Assembly (NCBI GenBank): GCA_948440265.1
Contig: CAOJOK010000011.1
Coordinates: 1-57,430 of the forward strand
Source of the DNA: an uncultured Clostridia bacterium
GTDB lineage: Bacteria > Bacillota > Clostridia > Christensenellales > Pumilibacteraceae
Reading direction: 5' to 3'
Length of the DNA stretch: 57,430 nucleotides
Positions 33,149-43,402 of this stretch are shown in pieces. The position numbers and the translations under genes are program-made. The notes beneath the pieces were generated by a model. It ran no database searches and was not told the origin of the DNA. It was given only the letters and a program-made list of their open reading frames with translations. Position 1 is the stretch's first letter; every line of letters starts with the position of its first letter.

Positions 33149-34029
33149 TTCTCCGCCTTTTTGGCTTTCGCCTGCGATTTGTGTTTCATCAGATGTTCGT
33201 ACACCTGTCTTATCGCGCTCGAGTGCGAAGTGAATTTCAGTTTCGGCATAACGGCTTTGAGTTTTTCCACGCTTGCCGTATAGCTGACGTCGGGGGTATC
33301 GTATTTCACCGCTATATCCACTTGGCGCAGGTCCTTTTTCGCCAGTCTTTTCGCCGTGCGCGCCACGTCCGTCAACGTCAGCGGTACGTCGGAGGCGACG
33401 TTGTATTCGCCCTTTTCGAAGTCGTTGTCTATAAAAGCGGCTATGACCTTGACGGCGTCGTCGACGTATATCGCCGAATACTCCTTGTCCCTTTCTATTT
33501 CCGCCGTCTTTTTGCCCGTCACGCCGCGCGCGATGAGCTCCATTGTCTTGGACGCGCCCACGTCGCAGTATTTGCCGTACACGGTGAAAAACCGCAGTAC
33601 CGTGCTTATTTTGTCCTTACGCGCCAGCATTGTTATGAGATATCTGCCAAGCCCGTAACCCTCCTGCGGAATACTCTTGCCGAAGTCGGTTTCGGCTATG
33701 TTCTCTATCGGGCGCTTTCTGTCGAAGTCCGCCGCGTCGCCTATGACGAGCAGTTTTTTCACGCCGTGCAGTATGGCTTCGTACTGCACGTTTTTGAACA
33801 TTATGAGATTGTCCGCTTCCACGACGCTTCCCGTGTATCCGTCGCTTTTGCCTGCGGCGTGCACTACGACGTCGAAGCGTTTGCCTTCGAAATATTCGGA
33901 CACTTCGCGTATCTTCGTCAAATCCACTTCGTCCGACGCCGGCGCAAAAATGTTATACTTCGCACCGTATTTTTCCATAAAGTTTTTTCCGATAAAGCCG
34001 CTTCCGCCGGTCAGCAATACATTCAACAT
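33145..34029 (-). CDS. NAD-dependent epimerase/dehydratase-like protein
   Basis: 294 residues. An extended short-chain dehydrogenase with the nucleotide-binding GGSGFIGKN at the N-terminus. The expected YxxxK reads YGLGR, so the catalytic lysine is replaced by arginine. The rest follows the sugar-nucleotide epimerase pattern (VLRFFTVYGKYCD, YSAIYVDDAVKVIAAF). The ATG at 34029 is nine bases from GGAGG; a GTG at 34035 is too close to it. It sits between glnS and a HAD hydrolase. A sugar-nucleotide substrate is inferred. Confidence 0.78.
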   Translation of the reverse strand: MLNVLLTGGSGFIGKNFMEKYGAKYNIFAPASDEVDLTKIREVSEYFEGKRFDVVVHAAGKSDGYTGSVVEADNLIMFKNVQYEAILHGVKKLLVIGDAADFDRKRPIENIAETDFGKSIPQEGYGLGRYLITMLARKDKISTVLRFFTVYGKYCDVGASKTMELIARGVTGKKTAEIERDKEYSAIYVDDAVKVIAAFIDNDFEKGEYNVASDVPLTLTDVARTAKRLAKKDLRQVDIAVKYDTPDVSYTASVEKLKAVMPKLKFTSHSSAIRQVYEHLMKHKSQAKAKKAEK

Positions 34030-34045
34030 ATCCACTTTCCTCCGT

Positions 34046-35659
34046 CTATTTTTTAAAGCTGTCTTTGAGCCCCACCGTGCGGTTGAACACGAGCTGTTTT
34101 GCCTTTAAGTCGCGGCAGAAATATCCCTGACGCATAAACTGGAAGGACTGGCAGGGCTCCGCCTTTTTCAGTATCTTTTCCGCTTTCGCCTGTTTGACTA
34201 TCAGAGAGTCGGGGTTCATACGTTCCGAAAAGTCCTTATCTTCGTCGCCTGCAAGCAGGAGATAGTCGTACAGTCTGGCTTCTATATCGATACAGTCGTC
34301 GGCGTTGACCCAATGAATGACGCCCTTTGCCTTTACGGGGCTTTCTCCGCCCGACTTCGTGCCTTCTATTATTTCGGCGTACACTCTCTTAACTTCGCCG
34401 TCCTTTTCTTCGACGTCGGTGCAACGGATTATATACGCGCCTTTGAGCCGCACAACGCCGCCCTTGGTCAGTCTGTGGTATTTGGGAGGCGGATTAAGCG
34501 AAAAGTCGCTCTTTTCGATATACAGGCGTTTGCCTAACTTCGTCTTTCTCGTTCCCTTTTCCTTATCGGACGGATTGATTTCCAGCTCGCAGTCTTCCTT
34601 ATATCCGTCGGGGCGGTTTGTTATGACGAGCTCCAACGGGTCCAGCACGACCATTACGCGCGGCGCCGAGGCGTTCAGTTCTTCGCGGATACAGCTTTCG
34701 AGCTGACCTTCTTCCACCAAGCTGTTTGCCTTTGCCACGCCTATTCTCTCGCAGAATTCGCGTATCGACGACGGCGTGTAGCCCCGTCTGCGCAGTCCTG
34801 CCAGCGTCGGCATTCTCGGGTCGTCCCAGCCGTCCACGACTTTTTCGTCCACGAGTTTTTTGAGATAGCGCTTGCTCATAATCGTGCGCTCTATGTTCAG
34901 TCTGGCGAACTCGTACTGATGAGGGGGATTTTCGAACTCGCACTCTTTGAGCACCCAATCGTACAGCGGACGATGGTCTTCGAATTCCAGCGAACAGAGC
35001 GAATGGGTTATGCCTTCCACCGCGTCTTCCAGCGGATGAGCGAAGTCGTACATAGGATATACGCACCACTTGTCGCCCTGTCTGTGGTGGCGTGCGTGCA
35101 CTACGCGGTAGATTATCGGGTCGCGCATATTTATGTTCGGGGACGCCATATCTATTTTGGCGCGCAGTACGAGAGCGCCGTCGGCGACCTTGCCGTTTTT
35201 CATATCTTCGAACAGCCGCAGGCTTTCTTCTATCGGGCGGTTGCGATTTGCCGTTTCCCTGCCCGGTTCGGTCAGCGTTCCGCGAAGCTCCTTCATCTGC
35301 TCGGGAGTGACGTCGTCCACATACGCCTTGCCCTTTTTTATGAGCTTGACGGCGCATTGATACATCGTGTCGAAGTAGTCGGAAGCATAGTATATGTCGC
35401 CCTTCCAGCCCATCCATTTGACCGTGTCTATTATCGATTCGACAAACTCCTCGTCTTCCTTGACGGGGTTGGTATCGTCGAAACGCAGGTTGCATTTGCC
35501 GCCGTATTTCACCGCCGTGCCGTAATAGTTCAGGCAGATTGCCTTGGCGTGTCCGATATGCAGACAGCCGTTCGGTTCGGGCGGAAAGCGCGTCACCACG
35601 CTTTTGACCTTGCCTTCTTTAAGGTCGCGTTCTATAATGTCTTCTACGAAATTACCCAT
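34046..35659 (-). CDS. glnS: glutaminyl-tRNA synthetase
   Basis: 537 residues. HIGH at 34-37 in PNGCLHIGHAKA, KMSKS-type motif MSKR at 261-264, two anticodon-binding beta-barrels in the C-terminal half (RLYIEKSDFSLNPPPKYHRL, then VFNRTVGLKDSF). It charges tRNA-Gln directly. Many Bacillota lack this enzyme and use GatCAB, so its presence is informative for placing the organism. ATG follows AGAGGACG. It lies 16 bases before the epimerase gene. Confidence 0.95.
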   Translation of the reverse strand: MGNFVEDIIERDLKEGKVKSVVTRFPPEPNGCLHIGHAKAICLNYYGTAVKYGGKCNLRFDDTNPVKEDEEFVESIIDTVKWMGWKGDIYYASDYFDTMYQCAVKLIKKGKAYVDDVTPEQMKELRGTLTEPGRETANRNRPIEESLRLFEDMKNGKVADGALVLRAKIDMASPNINMRDPIIYRVVHARHHRQGDKWCVYPMYDFAHPLEDAVEGITHSLCSLEFEDHRPLYDWVLKECEFENPPHQYEFARLNIERTIMSKRYLKKLVDEKVVDGWDDPRMPTLAGLRRRGYTPSSIREFCERIGVAKANSLVEEGQLESCIREELNASAPRVMVVLDPLELVITNRPDGYKEDCELEINPSDKEKGTRKTKLGKRLYIEKSDFSLNPPPKYHRLTKGGVVRLKGAYIIRCTDVEEKDGEVKRVYAEIIEGTKSGGESPVKAKGVIHWVNADDCIDIEARLYDYLLLAGDEDKDFSERMNPDSLIVKQAKAEKILKKAEPCQSFQFMRQGYFCRDLKAKQLVFNRTVGLKDSFKK

Positions 35660-35692
35660 TTTTTACGTCCTCTTTCACGTCTTGTTCTTCTC

Positions 35693-37330
35693 TTAAAACA
35701 GACCGCTTACCACTCCGTTTTCGTCAATCGTCATCTTCTCCGCATTCGGCTGTTTGGGCAGTCCCGGCATAAGCAGTATGTCGCCTGCAAGCGCGACCAC
35801 AAAGCCTGCGCCGCCGCGTTTGACAAGGTCGCGCACCGTTATTTTAAAGCCCGTCGGTCTGCCGAGCAGAGCCGCGTTATCCGACAGAGAATACTGCGTT
35901 TTGGCTATGCACACGGGCATTTTTCCCGCGCCGTTCTGCAATGCGGTCAGCTTCTTTTGAGCCGCAGGAGCGAAAACAACGCCGTCTGCGCCGTATATTC
36001 TCTTTGCCACTTTCTCTATTTTCTCTTGCAGGCTGTCGTTATCGTCATAGCACAGCGTAAGTTTTTTACTGCCTTTATCCGCCGCCGCAACGACTTTTTC
36101 CGCCAGCTGTTTTCCGCCTGCTCCGCCTTTTGCAAAGCACTCGCACAGAGCGACGCTTGCGCCGACCTTTTCGCACTCTGCCCTTACGATTTCTATTTCG
36201 CCGTCTTCGTCCGACAGGAATTTATTTATCGCCACGACGACGTTCAAGCCGTATACGCCCGTCATATTTTCTATGTGTTTGATTAAGTTCGGCAGTCCCT
36301 TTTTCAGCGCTTCGTCGTTGCGCTTGCTTAAATCTTCTTTTTTCACTCCGCCCGCGCATTTGAGTCCGCGCACGGTGGCGACTATGACTGCCGCGTCGGG
36401 TTTGAATCCCGCCGTTCTGCACTTTATATCCAAAAACTTTTCCGCTCCCAAGTCCGCCCCGAAGCCGGCTTCCGTCACGACGTAATCGGCATAGGAGAGC
36501 GCGGTGGAGGTGGCAATCACGCTGTTGCAGCCGTGCGCTATATTTGCGAACGGTCCGCCGTGCACGAATGCCGGAACGCCTTCCAGCGTCTGCACGAGAT
36601 TGGGTTTGAGCGCGTCGGCAAGCAGTATCGTCATCGCTTCGTCGGCTTTCAAGTCGCGCGCGGTGACTTCCCTGCCGTCGATATCTTCGCCTATGACTAT
36701 ATTGCCGAGGCGTCTTTTTAAGTCGTTCAAATCCTTGGACAGGCAGAACACCGCCATAACTTCGCTTGCCGCCGTTATGTCGAAGCCGTCCTCTCTCGTC
36801 GTGCCCCAATTAAGACCGCTGATTACGTTTCTCAACGCTCTGTCGTTCAGGTCCACGCAGCGGCGCCAGGTGACTTTCTTTATTTTAAGCTCGTTGCCGA
36901 AATAGATATGGTTGTCTATCATCGACGCAAGCAGGTTGTTTGCCGAGGTTATCGCGTGCAAATCGCCCGTGAAGTGCAAATTGATGTTTTCCATAGGCGC
37001 GATTTGCGCGTATCCGCCGCCTGCCGCGCCGCCCTTGACGCCGAACACCGGTCCGAGCGACGGCTCGCGCAGTGCCAGACAGACGTCCTTGCCTATCTTC
37101 TTCATTGCGTCCGCAAGACCTATGGACACCGTGGTTTTGCCTTCGCCTGCCGCGGTCGGGTTTATCGCCGTGACCAAAACGAGCTTGCCTTTCTTTTTGC
37201 CCTTTTTGTCCGTCTTTGCCATATATCTGCCGTACGGTATCAGTGCGTCTTCCGATATGCCGAGCGACTGCGCCACCTGCGATATCGGTTTGAGCTTTGC
37301 CTGTCTTGCTATTTCGATGTCACTTAACAT
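35693..37330 (-). CDS. fhs: formate-tetrahydrofolate ligase
   Basis: 545 residues, the usual length. The P-loop region [15 protein letters not shown] is near residue 60, followed by [22 protein letters not shown] and LTRGL-type regions of the family. It joins formate and tetrahydrofolate using ATP, feeding one-carbon units to purines, Met-tRNA formylation or acetogenesis. No folD or mthfr gene is in the window. The start follows GGAGAAAGGAATA and overlaps the preceding small gene by 11 bases. Confidence 0.95.
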   Translation of the reverse strand: MLSDIEIARQAKLKPISQVAQSLGISEDALIPYGRYMAKTDKKGKKKGKLVLVTAINPTAAGEGKTTVSIGLADAMKKIGKDVCLALREPSLGPVFGVKGGAAGGGYAQIAPMENINLHFTGDLHAITSANNLLASMIDNHIYFGNELKIKKVTWRRCVDLNDRALRNVISGLNWGTTREDGFDITAASEVMAVFCLSKDLNDLKRRLGNIVIGEDIDGREVTARDLKADEAMTILLADALKPNLVQTLEGVPAFVHGGPFANIAHGCNSVIATSTALSYADYVVTEAGFGADLGAEKFLDIKCRTAGFKPDAAVIVATVRGLKCAGGVKKEDLSKRNDEALKKGLPNLIKHIENMTGVYGLNVVVAINKFLSDEDGEIEIVRAECEKVGASVALCECFAKGGAGGKQLAEKVVAAADKGSKKLTLCYDDNDSLQEKIEKVAKRIYGADGVVFAPAAQKKLTALQNGAGKMPVCIAKTQYSLSDNAALLGRPTGFKITVRDLVKRGGAGFVVALAGDILLMPGLPKQPNAEKMTIDENGVVSGLF

Positions 37331-37691
37331 TATTCCTTTCTCCTTCGCATTCGTGCGGAAATATTATTTCGTCGCTGTTTGCCGACCACACTCCGCCGCG
37401 GTTTTCAAAGCCGTATGCGGAATAGTCGCCGTCCTGCTCCATAATCACCTTAAAGTTTTTCACTCTCGTCGCGTCCAAAAGCAGTGTGCGCAAAAGCAGT
37501 TCTCTGCACAGCGCATCGCCGTCGGTCTTGAACGCGCCTATGCGTATCGCGCCGTCTTCCAATCTCGTGACCCCGACTCCGCCGCTCTCGCCGCTCATAG
37601 CGAACACTCTGTCGTTTTCTCTCGGCGTTATGCCGTACTTTTCGCAGGCGCAGTCCGCAAGCACGCCGAATACTTCCTTGACGGTTATCAT
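37320..37691 (-). CDS. unknown protein between an MFS-like gene and fhs
   Basis: 123 residues. No domain recognised. The sequence is soluble and mixed alpha/beta in character ([40 protein letters not shown]). The ATG at 37691 overlaps the stop of the upstream transporter-like gene as ATGA, and its end overlaps fhs, so it is a genuine operon member. Confidence 0.65.
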   Translation of the reverse strand: MITVKEVFGVLADCACEKYGITPRENDRVFAMSGESGGVGVTRLEDGAIRIGAFKTDGDALCRELLLRTLLLDATRVKNFKVIMEQDGDYSAYGFENRGGVWSANSDEIIFPHECEGERNNVK

Positions 37692-38950
37692 TTGTCCTTT
37701 TCCTTCTCCTTTGCGCCGTACGCGCAGGCAATCAGCACCGCCGCCGCCGCGCACAGTGCGCCGACCACACAGGCGAACAGTATGTCCGCCGCGCCCGTCA
37801 TTGCCGCAAGCGCGGACGACACGCTCACCGCCGCCGCAGTGGCGACCGTCAGTGCCATTATTTCCAGACAGTACGCCGCGCCGACCGTGTAGCCTTCCGC
37901 AAATCTTGCCGCGGAGTTTCTCACGCCCGAAAGCGACAGTCCCGAACCTATGCCGAGCGTGCAGAACGCGGCTATTACTATCGCCGTCGCCGCAGGTTTC
38001 GGCAGGGGCGCAAAGCGCAGAACAAACAGCATTGCGACAGCCGCGGCAATCGACAGAGCCGCGCCGACTATCGCCGCCGTCCTGCCCATTTGCTTCTTAT
38101 ATGCGACAAAATACATCGCTATGCCGAGCACGGTTGCCGCCGCCAGACAAACGAGCGACAGCGCGCCGAGCATACCGTAAAACCCGACCGCCGTTATCAT
38201 ATATCCGACGCACAGCAGTGCGGACACGGCAAACAGGAAATATGCCGCCCCCGACAGCACCGCCGTCTTTTTCGGCTTTTTGAAAAATTCTTCGCGCACG
38301 GCGGCAAACGTCGGTTTTTTCTGCAACGGTCTCACAAAGCGCGGCAGGCAGTCAACGCTTGCAAAATACACGACGGCTCCCGCAACGATTATCAAAGACG
38401 CGAGAGCATACCCTATCGAGTCTGCCGACAGTCCCGTGAACGGAAGCGCGCAGAGCGCGACTCCTACGAGCACTCCGAGAATGTTCGCCGCCGCCTTTCT
38501 CCTGCCGCTTTTGCCGTCGTCGGCGGTCAGGCGGTTGCCTATCGACGCCCCGACGTACGCCGTCCAGGACACGGACACCGCAAACAGCGGAAGCAGTATT
38601 GCCGCAGACGTTATGCGCGCCGCAGTCGATTCCGCGCCCTGCGACGCAAACAGCGCGGAACACATCATTGCCGAGAAAATAACGAAAATAGCCAAGGTCA
38701 GATGATATCTGCCCCACAGTCCGCTTCTCGTGCGGTTGACGGCAAGATAGATTAGCGGTATGCACGCCGCCGACAAAAGTCCGCCTATCGCAGTCGTAAG
38801 TACGGTTGCGGTCACTCCCATTGCCGCCGTTGCAAAGGACGCATAAAAAAACGCCGTCCCTATCCACACCGCTTGCAAAAGACCGCCGCACGATGACAGC
38901 GACGCCCTTACAGGCGATATTTTCAGGTTTGCGCTTCTATCTTTATCCAA
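37688..38950 (-). CDS. multi-pass membrane protein, MFS-like
   Basis: 420 residues, very rich in alanine and valine, with about twelve predicted membrane helices in two halves separated by a charged loop (RFVRPLQKKPTFAAVREEFF). The overall plan resembles a major facilitator or GPH sugar-cation symporter, but no signature motif is clear, so substrate is unknown. The start codon is TTG at 38950, eight bases after AAAGGAG. First gene of the seven-gene operon; promoter at 39014-39042. Confidence 0.6.
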   Translation of the reverse strand: MDKDRSANLKISPVRASLSSCGGLLQAVWIGTAFFYASFATAAMGVTATVLTTAIGGLLSAACIPLIYLAVNRTRSGLWGRYHLTLAIFVIFSAMMCSALFASQGAESTAARITSAAILLPLFAVSVSWTAYVGASIGNRLTADDGKSGRRKAAANILGVLVGVALCALPFTGLSADSIGYALASLIIVAGAVVYFASVDCLPRFVRPLQKKPTFAAVREEFFKKPKKTAVLSGAAYFLFAVSALLCVGYMITAVGFYGMLGALSLVCLAAATVLGIAMYFVAYKKQMGRTAAIVGAALSIAAAVAMLFVLRFAPLPKPAATAIVIAAFCTLGIGSGLSLSGVRNSAARFAEGYTVGAAYCLEIMALTVATAAAVSVSSALAAMTGAADILFACVVGALCAAAAVLIACAYGAKEKEKDK

Positions 38951-39013
38951 CGGAAAAGCTCCTTTTTTTCGGTGGACGGCACGCTGCCGTTTTCCGCCTT
39001 TCGTTATACTCTA

Positions 39014-39042
39014 ATTATACTTTTTCGACCCCGTATTGTCAA
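39014..39042 (-). promoter_or_regulatory. promoter of the MFS-fhs-glnS-alaS operon
   Basis: On the minus strand TTGACA (39042-39037), 17 bases, TATAAT (39019-39014). The leader contains a small ACGGCA/TGCCGT hairpin before the ribosome site. Confidence 0.8.
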
Positions 39043-39059
39043 GAAAAGAGCGGCGATTT

Positions 39060-39875
39060 TTACAGCGCGGACAAATCGAGAGCCTTGACGGAATCGGCGT
39101 AAAGTTCGCTTTCCGCGCCGTCTGCCGCTATTACCGCCAGACTTTTTAAGCGCGCGTACTTTATTATACACTCCGTTTCCGTTTCGCCCTTGTCGTATCC
39201 CACCGTTTTCAGCCGTCCGCTTTTGACGAGATTGCGGTAAGTCTTTAATGCCTGCGCGCCGTCCTCTCTTTCGGCGAACAGTTCCACCGAACGCGCCAGC
39301 ACGCATACTTTGCCTTGCAGCCAATTGCCGACGAGTTCTTCCGCCCTTTCCGCGAAAAACGCCGCCGCCGTCATAATATATCCGCCGCTTGCGCTTTCCG
39401 CTCTTTCGTCGTCTTCTTCTTCGTCCTTTTCCGCTCCGCACAGCCAGCGCGAACACACGAGCGCGCCGAGAAAGCAGAACAGCAGAGCCGCTATTATCGT
39501 GAGCGCTATCACCAGCGGACGTATCGGGAGTACGACGCGCATTATGACGTAGGCGACGAAGGTCACCATTGCGCCGAGAGAGATGCCGAGAAAGAAGCCT
39601 GCAATCTGTTCCGGCGACTTGCCCGTGAACAGCTTTTTGAGCGCGGCGCCTATTGCCGCGACGAGCGACACAATCGGGCGTGCGGAGAGCAGCAGGGTCA
39701 AGCCGAGAACCAGTCCGCAGCTTACTATGAACACTATTTTCATAGTGCTTCCGACTATGTCCGGCTTATATTCGAAAAACAGCGCGACGAGTGCGGCGCC
39801 GAGCAGAAATCCCAGCACGAACAGCACTATGCGCACCGCCGCCATTACTTTTTTGTTATACCTTCCGTTGCCCAT
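39060..39875 (-). CDS. YacL-like membrane protein with a degenerate PIN domain
   Basis: 271 residues from ATG at 39875, six bases after GGGAG. Four membrane helices (to about residue 145) are followed by an acidic segment and a domain of about 100 residues. The layout is that of YacL-type PIN/TRAM proteins. The usual PIN start (LDTSVIIDGR) is replaced by IMTAAAFFAERAEELV, so the first catalytic aspartate is missing, and no TRAM domain follows. The later part (ETECIIKYARLKSLAVIAADG) keeps the family shape. Probably not a nuclease. It overlaps recD2 by 20 bases. Confidence 0.55.
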   Translation of the reverse strand: MGNGRYNKKVMAAVRIVLFVLGFLLGAALVALFFEYKPDIVGSTMKIVFIVSCGLVLGLTLLLSARPIVSLVAAIGAALKKLFTGKSPEQIAGFFLGISLGAMVTFVAYVIMRVVLPIRPLVIALTIIAALLFCFLGALVCSRWLCGAEKDEEEDDERAESASGGYIMTAAAFFAERAEELVGNWLQGKVCVLARSVELFAEREDGAQALKTYRNLVKSGRLKTVGYDKGETETECIIKYARLKSLAVIAADGAESELYADSVKALDLSAL

Positions 39876-42093
39876 TTCCATCTCCCGTTCGCAGCGACTG
39901 CAGGCGTTTGCCGTCGCCAATCGCTTCTATGATAAAATCTTTGAGCGCGCTGTACCGCTTCTGGATATAGTTATTCTCCACCATTCTCTTGACCCAATAG
40001 TCCGAGCCGACAATGACCACCGTCTTTTTGGCGCGCGTTATCGCCGTATAGAGCAGGTTGCGCGTCATTATCATAGGTCCGCCGCCGACAACGGGTATTA
40101 TGACGGCGTCGAACTCCGAGCCCTGCGACTTATGCACGGTTATCGCATACGCGGGCACGAGCTGGCTTCTCAAATCGCTCGGGTAAGTGGCTTCCCTGCC
40201 GTCTTCGAACTTCACGTCTATTTCGCCCGAGTCCCGTCTCACATCGGTTATTATGCCCAAATCGCCGTTGAAAACGCCCTTGCCCTCCTCATATCCGTCG
40301 GAAAAATTTTTCCATTCGAGGCGGTAGTTATTTGCGACGTGCATAACCTTGTCGCCCACGCACCACACGGCGTTTTCGTCCTTTATCTTTTCTCCCGAAG
40401 CGTTTCCGTTCATAGCCTGCCGCAGTCTTTCGTTCAGCGCAATCGTGCCGCACGCGCCGTTTTTGACGGGACACAGCACCTGCACTTTATACGGCTCGCA
40501 ATTTAAATACTTCGGCAGTCGGCGCGCCGCCATATCGACGACGGTATCCGCCGCCCTTACGGGGTCGGGGCAGGACGAGAAGAAAAAGTCTCTGTCCTTG
40601 ACCGTAAGGTCGGGCATCTGCCCTGCGTTTATCCTATGGGCGTTTACGACAATCAGGCTCTGCGTGTCCTGTCTGAATATGGCGTCCAGCTTCACGGACG
40701 GTATTTCGCCGCTTGCCAGCATATCGGCAAGCACGTTGCCGCTTCCGACGCTGGGAAGCTGGTCCTTATCGCCCACGAAAATTATTTTGGCTTCGGGGCG
40801 CAGGCGTTTGAGCAGCATATCGGTCAGATATACGTCCATCATCGATACTTCGTCCACAATGACCGCGTCGGCGTCAAGCGGGCTGTCGCCGCCGTCGTCT
40901 TCGCTTCCCGACGACAGTGCGCGGTGTATCGTGCTTGCCGCCTTGCCCGTGCTTTCGGACAGGCGTTTTGCCGCCCTGCCCGTCGGCGCCATAAGCATAA
41001 CCTTTTCCTTTCTTCTCTCGAATATGCCGAGTATGCACTTGACTATGGTGGTCTTGCCCGTTCCCGGTCCGCCCGTTATCACGCACACGCCGCTGTTTGC
41101 CGCAAGCTTGACTGCGTCGCGCTGACGCTGTGCCAGCGTCACCTTATTTATCTTTTCGAAAGCCGCGATGTCGGCGTCGACGTCTTCCGATATCATATTG
41201 GCGTTGGACAGCAGGCGCGAAAGACCGACCGCCGCGCCCTTTTCGGCACGGTAAGTACGGCGCGGCATAACGGCGTTTTCCACTCCGCCCACCGCTCTCT
41301 TTTTCAGAAAGCCGTCTATGACGAGTCCGTCTATAATATCCGCAAGGCTCTGTTCGTCGCCTGCCTGCAACAGCTGCAGGGACGCCGATATGAGTTCGTC
41401 CTGCGGCAGGAAGGTATTGCCGTTTTTGTCGCAGCTCTCTTTCAACGTATGCAAAAGACCTGCGCGCAGTCTGGGCTCTCCGTCCCTTTCGAAGCCGAGA
41501 TTTCTCGCGATGGCGTCGGCGCGCACGAAGCCTATGCCGTCCACGTCTTCTATCAGCTTATACGGGTTCGACGTCACCGTTGCCACCGTCTTATCGCCGT
41601 ATGTTTCGTATATCTTGAACGCCGCGCCTATCGTTATGCCGTGCGACTGCATAAACAGCATTGCGTCGTTCATACTCTTGATTTTTATAAACTCCTCGCC
41701 GATTTCCGCCGCTTTCTTTCTCGTTATTCCCCTTATCTCGGCGAGTTTGAGCGGATAGTTTTCTATGACGTCGAAAGTCTTTTGTTTGAAGCGCGACACT
41801 ATCGACAGCGCGGTTTTGGGCCCCACGCCCTTTATTATGCCGCTTCCGAGATAGCGAATCATTCCGTCTTCCGACGACGGTATTACCGCCGACGCGCCCG
41901 TCACGGAAAACTGGCGGCCGAACTTGGGGTGCATAGTATAGTCGCCGCTGACTTTTATTCGCATACCTTCTTTGAGCGGCGGAAAAGTACCCGCCGCCGT
42001 AACGGGTTCGCCGTCCACGTCGAGTATAACCACGCTGTATCCGTTCTCGTCGTTGCGGAAACGGATTATTTCCACGTCGCCTACTAAATTCAC
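39856..42093 (-). CDS. recD2: RecD2-type DNA helicase
   Basis: 745 residues, the size of RecD2/YrrC. The N-terminal OB-like part and helix-hairpin-helix region ([27 protein letters not shown]) precede the helicase core with Walker [10 protein letters not shown] and Walker [11 protein letters not shown], and a C-terminal motif [14 protein letters not shown] 5'-3' helicase for recombination and repair that works without RecBC. The start codon GTG overlaps the metK stop as GTGA. Confidence 0.92.
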   Translation of the reverse strand: MNLVGDVEIIRFRNDENGYSVVILDVDGEPVTAAGTFPPLKEGMRIKVSGDYTMHPKFGRQFSVTGASAVIPSSEDGMIRYLGSGIIKGVGPKTALSIVSRFKQKTFDVIENYPLKLAEIRGITRKKAAEIGEEFIKIKSMNDAMLFMQSHGITIGAAFKIYETYGDKTVATVTSNPYKLIEDVDGIGFVRADAIARNLGFERDGEPRLRAGLLHTLKESCDKNGNTFLPQDELISASLQLLQAGDEQSLADIIDGLVIDGFLKKRAVGGVENAVMPRRTYRAEKGAAVGLSRLLSNANMISEDVDADIAAFEKINKVTLAQRQRDAVKLAANSGVCVITGGPGTGKTTIVKCILGIFERRKEKVMLMAPTGRAAKRLSESTGKAASTIHRALSSGSEDDGGDSPLDADAVIVDEVSMMDVYLTDMLLKRLRPEAKIIFVGDKDQLPSVGSGNVLADMLASGEIPSVKLDAIFRQDTQSLIVVNAHRINAGQMPDLTVKDRDFFFSSCPDPVRAADTVVDMAARRLPKYLNCEPYKVQVLCPVKNGACGTIALNERLRQAMNGNASGEKIKDENAVWCVGDKVMHVANNYRLEWKNFSDGYEEGKGVFNGDLGIITDVRRDSGEIDVKFEDGREATYPSDLRSQLVPAYAITVHKSQGSEFDAVIIPVVGGGPMIMTRNLLYTAITRAKKTVVIVGSDYWVKRMVENNYIQKRYSALKDFIIEAIGDGKRLQSLRTGDGNGQRKV

Positions 42094-43268
42094 TTAACCG
42101 CTTCTTTCAGTTCGGCAGCCTTGTCCGTCTTTTCCCATTCAAGGTCGCTTTTGCCGAAATGTCCGTAATTCGTCGTCGCCGCATATATCGGTCGGCGCAG
42201 TTTCAAATTCTCTATTATCGCCGCGGGGCGGAAATCGAACACGCGCTTTACCGCCGCAAGTATTCTGTCTTCGTCGACCTTTGCCGTGCCGAATGCGTCT
42301 ATGTTCAGCGACACGGGGTTTGCCTTGCCTATCGCGTACGCCACCTGAAGCTGTACCCTGTCCGCCAGCCCTGCCGCAACTATGTTCTTACAGACGTATC
42401 TTGCATAATAGCTTGCGCTTCTGTCCACTTTCGTGGGGTCCTTGCCCGAAAACGCTCCGCCGCCGTGAGGACACATTCCGCCGTATGTATCGACGATTAT
42501 CTTTCTGCCCGTCAGTCCCGTATCGCCGTGTGGTCCGCCTATGACGAAACGTCCGGACGGGTTCACATAGAACTTCGTATTTTTATCCAGAAGCTCGGGG
42601 GCTATCACTTCGCGCACTATTCTCTCCTGCACCGCCTTTTGCAGTTCCTTTTGCGACACGCTTTCGGTATGCTGTGTGGACACGACCACGGTGTCTACCT
42701 TTACGGGTCTGCCGTTTTCGTACAGCACCGTCACCTGCGCTTTGCCGTCGGGGCGCAGAAAATCCAATTCGCCCGACTTTCTGACTTCGGCAAGTTTTCT
42801 CGTTATGCCGTGCGCCAGCATTATGGGCAGCGGCATAAGCTGCGGCGTTTCTTTCGTCGCATAGCCGAACATCATTCCCTGGTCGCCTGCGCCCACTTCG
42901 TCATAGCTGTCTTTGCTGTTCTCGCGGCGTTCCAAAGCCGTCGTCACGCCGTCGGAAATATCTTTCGACTGCTCGTCTATGCTTGTGAGCACGGCGCAGG
43001 TGTCGGCGTCGAAGCCTTCGCCTGCGTTCGTATAGCCTATGTCGCGCACGGCACCGCGCACCGTTTTGGGTATGTCTATATAAGTCTCCGTCGTGAACTC
43101 GCCCATTACCATTACCATACCCGTCGTGGCGAAAACCTCGCACGCGACGCGGCTGTCTTTGTCGCCCTCTATCGCTCTGTCGAGAATGGTGTCGGCAATC
43201 AGGTCGCAGACCTTGTCGGGGTGTCCTTCGGTTACGCTTTCGCTGGAAAACAATACTTGTCTGTTCAT
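42090..43268 (-). CDS. metK: S-adenosylmethionine synthetase
   Basis: 392 residues from ATG at 43268, which follows AAAGGAGAAAAACGCG; a longer frame to 43328 runs through the promoter and is rejected. GHPDKVCD near the N-terminus and [16 protein letters not shown] are the ATP and metal-binding signatures. It makes S-adenosylmethionine from methionine and ATP. The leader is about 24 bases, so no SAM riboswitch is present. First gene of metK-recD2-YacL-like. Confidence 0.95.
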   Translation of the reverse strand: MNRQVLFSSESVTEGHPDKVCDLIADTILDRAIEGDKDSRVACEVFATTGMVMVMGEFTTETYIDIPKTVRGAVRDIGYTNAGEGFDADTCAVLTSIDEQSKDISDGVTTALERRENSKDSYDEVGAGDQGMMFGYATKETPQLMPLPIMLAHGITRKLAEVRKSGELDFLRPDGKAQVTVLYENGRPVKVDTVVVSTQHTESVSQKELQKAVQERIVREVIAPELLDKNTKFYVNPSGRFVIGGPHGDTGLTGRKIIVDTYGGMCPHGGGAFSGKDPTKVDRSASYYARYVCKNIVAAGLADRVQLQVAYAIGKANPVSLNIDAFGTAKVDEDRILAAVKRVFDFRPAAIIENLKLRRPIYAATTNYGHFGKSDLEWEKTDKAAELKEAVK

Positions 43269-43298
43269 ACGCGTTTTTCTCCTTTTCGTTACCTTAAT

Positions 43299-43328
43299 AA
43301 TATACCACCTTTGCGCCGAAACAGTCAA
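43299..43328 (-). promoter_or_regulatory. metK promoter
   Basis: On the minus strand TTGACT (43328-43323), 18 bases, TATATT (43304-43299). Its -10 region shares GGTGGTATA with the divergent promoter. Confidence 0.7.
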
Positions 43329-43338
43329 GCGAATTGTC

Positions 43339-43368
43339 TTGACAGACCGAGCGAAGCGGTGGTATAAT
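43339..43368 (+). promoter_or_regulatory. promoter of the DUF2188-like gene
   Basis: TTGACA (43339-43344), 18 bases, TATAAT (43363-43368). Confidence 0.8.
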
Positions 43369-43402
43369 TATATAAAGAATACTTCAAGGACGGTAATAAA
43401 CT

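Noticed and set aside
43269-43300. SAM riboswitch before metK
   Set aside because: The expected leader is about 24 bases long, with no room for the structure.
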